Assembly (NCBI GenBank): GCA_030618475.1
Contig: JAUXDG010000126.1
Span: forward strand, 1 to 7,613
DNA from: Gammaproteobacteria bacterium
GTDB lineage: Bacteria; Pseudomonadota; Gammaproteobacteria; DSM-19610
Length of the DNA stretch: 7,613 nucleotides
Reading direction: 5' to 3'
Shown here: positions 5,223-7,613 of the stretch, piece by piece
How the letters are laid out: every line of letters starts with the position of its first letter
Position numbering within the stretch: the first letter of the stretch is position 1
The notes under the pieces: model-generated
What the model saw: only the letters and a program-made list of their open reading frames with translations
Told to the model about the DNA's origin: nothing
The model's database searches: none
Position numbers and translations under genes: made by a program

Positions 5223-6551
5223 ATGATGCGTTCCAGTCATCTGTTTCTGATACTGATTGTGTTGATTTGGAGTACGGCTGCCCGGGCATTGCCCGAGATC
5301 CAGAGCTGGATGACAAAAAAAGGCGCAAAGGTGCTGTTCGTGGAAGCCCATGAATTGCCGATGGTGGATATTCGTCTGATCTTCGATGCCGGCAGCGCAC
5401 GCGATGGTGAGCAATCGGGTGTGGCAAGTTTAACCAACGCGCTGCTGGGGCAAGGCGCTTCAGGCCTGAATGCCGATGAGATTGCACAGGGTTTTGAGCA
5501 AAAGGGTGCGAAGCTCGGTAGCGGTTCGGAACGCGACATGGCCTGGCTGTCTTTGCGCAGTCTGACAGACAGCAAGCTGTTGCAACCTTCGCTGGAATTG
5601 TTTGGCAAGGTGCTTGTTGAGCCGGACTTTCCAAAGGCAGACTTCAAGCGCGAGCAGCAGCGTACGCTGATCGGGCTGGAATATCAGAAGCAGAAGCCGA
5701 AATCGATTGGCAGTAAGGCCTTCTATCATGACCTCTACGGTGATCACCCTTACTCGAGTGATCCCTCCGGTACGAGCGAGACCGTCAAGGCTCTATCGGC
5801 GAAGGACTTGCGCGAGTTCTACCGGCAATATTACGTGGCGCGCAACGCCACGGTGGCCATCGTCGGTGATGTTTCCAGAAAGCAGGCGCAGGCACTGGCC
5901 GCCAGTCTTGCCGACGCCCTGGCGGAAGGTGGCAAGGCGCCAGCGTTACCCGATGTTGCTCAGTTAGGTGCCGGAAAACAGGAGTTCATCGAGCATCCTT
6001 CCACCCAGAGTCATGTGCTGATGGGAGCCCCTGGAATACGGCGCGGGGATCCGGATTACTTCCAGCTTTATGTCGGCAACCACATCCTCGGTGGCAGCGG
6101 ACTGGTGTCCCGCATCAGCAAGGAAATCCGTGAAAAGCGCGGCCTTTCCTACAGCGCCTATAGCTACTTTGTGCCGATGAGGCGCGAGGGACCCTACCTG
6201 CTCGGCTTTCAGACGCGTAACGATCAACGTGAAGAAACTCTGTCGGTGCTGAGGGACACTGTGCAGACTTTCATCGACAAGGGACCCGCCGAAAAGGAAC
6301 TGGAGTCGGCAAAAAATAATATCATTGGCGGTTTTCCCTTACGTGTATCGAGTAACGGAAAAATCGCCGAATACCTGGCGGTCATCGGATTTTATGATCT
6401 TCCGCTCGATTATCTGACTCGTTTCACAGGGAATATACAGGCCGTAACTGTGGAGCAGATTCAGGACGCCTATAAACGCCGCGTGCACCCGGATCGGATG
6501 GTAACCATTACCGTTGGTGGTGCGCTTAAGCCTGACGATAGCGATTCCTGA
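5223..6551 (+). CDS. M16 family peptidase-like partner subunit, zinc site lost, exported
   Basis: This 442-residue protein has the two-domain M16 fold signature but not the catalytic site: where the first gene has GVSHVLEHMM, this one reads GVASLTNALL (66-75), so both histidines and the glutamate are replaced (S69, N72, A73). The C-terminal domain carries REKRGLSYSAY (303-313), holding the arginine and tyrosine residues that M16 enzymes use to bind substrate in trans. The N-terminus is a signal peptide with cleavage expected after ARA (residue 22). NATVAIVGDV (208-217) is the usual M16 strand. I infer that it is the substrate-binding half of a heterodimer with the upstream subunit, the two genes being separated by 10 bases and sharing a transcript. 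Start at 5223 from ribosome-site spacing; ATG at 5226 or 5202 are alternatives. Confidence 0.92.
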   Translation: MMRSSHLFLILIVLIWSTAARALPEIQSWMTKKGAKVLFVEAHELPMVDIRLIFDAGSARDGEQSGVASLTNALLGQGASGLNADEIAQGFEQKGAKLGSGSERDMAWLSLRSLTDSKLLQPSLELFGKVLVEPDFPKADFKREQQRTLIGLEYQKQKPKSIGSKAFYHDLYGDHPYSSDPSGTSETVKALSAKDLREFYRQYYVARNATVAIVGDVSRKQAQALAASLADALAEGGKAPALPDVAQLGAGKQEFIEHPSTQSHVLMGAPGIRRGDPDYFQLYVGNHILGGSGLVSRISKEIREKRGLSYSAYSYFVPMRREGPYLLGFQTRNDQREETLSVLRDTVQTFIDKGPAEKELESAKNNIIGGFPLRVSSNGKIAEYLAVIGFYDLPLDYLTRFTGNIQAVTVEQIQDAYKRRVHPDRMVTITVGGALKPDDSDS

Positions 6552-6576
6552 TGTCCTGTACGCTCAATGGCAGCAT

Positions 6577-6609
6577 CCCTCGGAATTGCTCCTGCATCCC
6601 ATCCGAGGG
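6577..6609 (+). terminator. weak terminator-like inverted repeat after the M16 genes
   Basis: CCCTCGGA (6577-6584) and TCCGAGGG (6602-6609) form a perfect 8-base stem with a 17-base loop, starting 25 bases after the M16 stop. It is followed by GCCTGCTTTT, a short and displaced T-run. It could be a partial terminator or a processing site between the M16 genes and rsmD. The long loop and weak T-run keep confidence low. Confidence 0.35.
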
Positions 6610-6688
6610 GCCTGCTTTTGGTGCTCTACCTTCGTCCGTCCATTGGCTCGTGCTGCCGACGCTCCCGTAAAGGCATACCGCCAACCTT

Positions 6689-6704
6689 GCCACTCATGAG
6701 TGGC
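6689..6704. repeat. 16-base perfect palindrome before rsmD
   Basis: GCCACTCATGAGTGGC is its own reverse complement over all 16 bases and ends 22 bases before the first rsmD ATG. Its core CTCATGAG occurs again at 6724-6731 and 6748-6755, each time containing a candidate rsmD start codon. It could be an operator or chance; see findings. Confidence 0.55.
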
Positions 6705-6726
6705 TGGAGACTGTTGACCTCCGCTC

Positions 6727-7341
6727 ATGAGCTGCGCAACATGCCGGCTCATGAGTTCGAGATCCAACCAGGTGCGTATTATCGCCGGGCAGTGGCGCGG
6801 CCGGAAGTTGTCATTCCCGGATGCGCAGGGCTTGCGTCCGACTCCAGACCGGATACGGGAAACGCTGTTCAACTGGCTGGCGCCGCTGCTTCCGGGGGCC
6901 TGCTGTATTGATCTGTTTGCGGGTAGCGGTGCGCTGGGTTTTGAGGCAGCGTCCCGGGGCGCTGCACGCGTGGTGATGGTGGATCACAACCCTGATATCG
7001 TGCGCGCGCTGAGGCTAAACCAGCAGCTTCTGTGCGCAGATGTTATCGAAATATTTCAGCAGGAGGCGGGAAATTATCTTTCCGGCCGAAGCGGGCAGTT
7101 TGACCTGGTGTTTCTTGATCCACCCTTTAAGGATCCAGCCCTGCTGGAAAAGTCGATCCGGATGTTAACAGACTCAGGCAGCCTGAATGGGGGCGCCAGA
7201 ATCTATCTGGAAATGCCGTCAAAGGCGCCTGAACCCGTGATACCGAAGTGCTGGGCAGTAGAAAAACAAAAAAAGGCGGGACATGTGGCTTACCGCTTGT
7301 ACAGGAAGGTGGAACCCTCCAGGCCAGCAGCATCAGAGTAA
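6727..7341 (+). CDS. rsmD: 16S rRNA (guanine966-N2)-methyltransferase RsmD
   Basis: RsmD methylates N2 of G966 in 16S rRNA during small-subunit assembly, using S-adenosylmethionine. The 204-residue frame shows the family opening QVRIIAGQWRGRKL (15-28), LRPTPDRIRETLFNWL (36-51), AdoMet motif I IDLFAGSGALGFEAASRG (61-78), the acidic residue D86 ending strand 2 and the catalytic DPPF (131-134); the C-terminal AGHVAYRLYRK matches the family end. No gene damage is seen. The start is uncertain: ATG at 6727 (204 residues) and ATG at 6751 (196 residues, nearer the E. coli length of 198) both lack a good ribosome site; a GGAG at 6706-6709 is 17 bases from the first. The neighbouring M16 genes and ftsY are its usual companions in Pseudomonas-like genomes. 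Confidence 0.96.
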   Translation: MSCATCRLMSSRSNQVRIIAGQWRGRKLSFPDAQGLRPTPDRIRETLFNWLAPLLPGACCIDLFAGSGALGFEAASRGAARVVMVDHNPDIVRALRLNQQLLCADVIEIFQQEAGNYLSGRSGQFDLVFLDPPFKDPALLEKSIRMLTDSGSLNGGARIYLEMPSKAPEPVIPKCWAVEKQKKAGHVAYRLYRKVEPSRPAASE

Positions 7342-7495
7342 ATCCGCTGCAGCAACAAGGCGAACGCGCTTTGTGGGTGTTGAATTTCTGCCCCGGGCCG
7401 TTGTTGGACGCGTATCGAAAGTTTATGTTATACAAAGTAAAGAACAGGCTGTTTGCCGGCGTTTTTACAGTCACAGGCAGGGCAAAGAGCCGCTA
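7342..7495. other. intergenic region after rsmD, no convincing gene
   Basis: Open frames here start inside rsmD in another frame and have no ribosome site or recognisable product, so I call none. A hairpin with 8-base arms (one G-T pair) and a 4-base loop lies at 7355-7374, 13 bases after the rsmD stop, but only a mixed GGGTGTTGAATTT follows, so it is at best a weak terminator. Confidence 0.45.
7355..7374 (+). terminator. hairpin after rsmD, weak terminator candidate
   Basis: ACAAGGCG (7355-7362) pairs with CGCTTTGT (7367-7374) through one G-T pair, with loop AACG. The following sequence is only moderately T-rich. It is the only strong hairpin close behind the rsmD stop. Confidence 0.35.
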
Positions 7496-7613
7496 GGAGC
7501 CTGTCGGACTTAGGTGTTCGTAGCGAGGCGAGTGGGAGAGTGAGGACAAATGGTCATGATTTTGAGGCGCATAGTGGGCCTACGCAACGAAAAATCAGGG
7601 GCATTTGGGCCGC
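7496..7613. repeat. possible dispersed repeat or mobile-element end, cut by window edge
   Basis: From about 7496 (GGAGCCTGTCGGACTTAGG) to the edge the sequence changes character and contains a long imperfect palindrome. Paired arms are CAAATG (7547-7552) with CATTTG (7602-7607), TGATTTT (7557-7563) with AAAATCA (7591-7597), and GCATAG with CTACGC (one G-T pair) around a short loop centred near 7577. The sequence at 7496-7514 is a possible terminal repeat. I recall similar palindrome-rich ends near insertion sequences in proteobacteria but cannot name a family, and no transposase is visible. Confidence 0.4.

Larger units (their letters stand above)
6552..6726. other. spacer between M16 genes and rsmD, no gene seen
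   Basis: This 175-base stretch has no open frame with a credible start and ribosome site. It contains the inverted repeat at 6577-6609 and the perfect palindrome at 6689-6704. No convincing promoter hexamer pair was found for rsmD, so rsmD may be read through from the M16 genes or use an unrecognised promoter. Confidence 0.5.

Noticed and set aside
6514..6699. 61-codon open frame across the M16-rsmD spacer
   Set aside because: It starts inside the second M16 gene out of frame, without a ribosome site, and has a composition typical of a chance frame.
7401..7429. Promoter TTGTTG-17-TATGTT pointing to the right edge
   Set aside because: Only partial matches to both hexamers and no gene visible downstream within the window.
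7248..7496. 82-codon open frame overlapping the rsmD end
   Set aside because: It starts within rsmD in another frame, has no convincing ribosome site, and its translation shows no domain, signal or family pattern.
1..7613. CRISPR array, tRNA or rRNA genes, phage or defence genes
   Set aside because: No regularly spaced repeats, no cloverleaf or rRNA-like sequence, and every sizeable coding region is accounted for by housekeeping families.

Overview
This window looks like chromosomal core DNA from a gammaproteobacterium (GC-moderate, dense coding). The gene order rsmD – two M16 peptidases – (divergent) – ftsY – ftsE – ftsX – rpoH is, from general knowledge, the arrangement seen in Pseudomonas and many related gammaproteobacteria. 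The rpoH protein is very close to the E. coli type of sigma-32. I cannot name the genus. The protein set is housekeeping; the unexpected content is in the control and repeat DNA.

Left half, minus strand (3746 down to 136): ftsY (SRP receptor GTPase), ftsE (ABC ATPase) and ftsX (membrane partner) are packed with no gaps (TAA directly followed by ATG; then a 4-base GTGA overlap). After a 144-base intergenic region comes rpoH (heat-shock sigma factor). That region holds a textbook CIRCE element, two 9-base arms TTAGCACTC and GAGTGCTAA separated by 9 bases, which is the operator of the HrcA repressor. It overlaps a candidate promoter whose -35 (TTGAACTT) and 16-base spacing resemble the sigma-E-dependent rpoH promoter of E. 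coli. The simplest reading is that an HrcA-type repressor controls the gene for the heat-shock activator here, linking the two heat-shock systems. Bases 1-135, past the rpoH stop, are rich in hairpins but lack a T-tract.

Right half, plus strand (3851 to 7341): a two-gene M16 peptidase unit encodes an exported zinc-binding subunit (HxxEH present) followed by an exported partner lacking the zinc ligands but carrying the REKRGLSY-type motif. This is the pattern of heterodimeric M16B peptidases. After a 175-base spacer with a weak terminator-like inverted repeat and a 16-base perfect palindrome comes rsmD (16S rRNA m2G966 methyltransferase). The ftsY and M16 promoters would lie back to back in the ~100-base divergent region.

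Right end (7342-7613): no convincing gene. The last ~118 bases (from about 7496) contain a large imperfect palindrome (7547-7607) and look like a dispersed repeat or the end of a mobile element cut off by the window edge.
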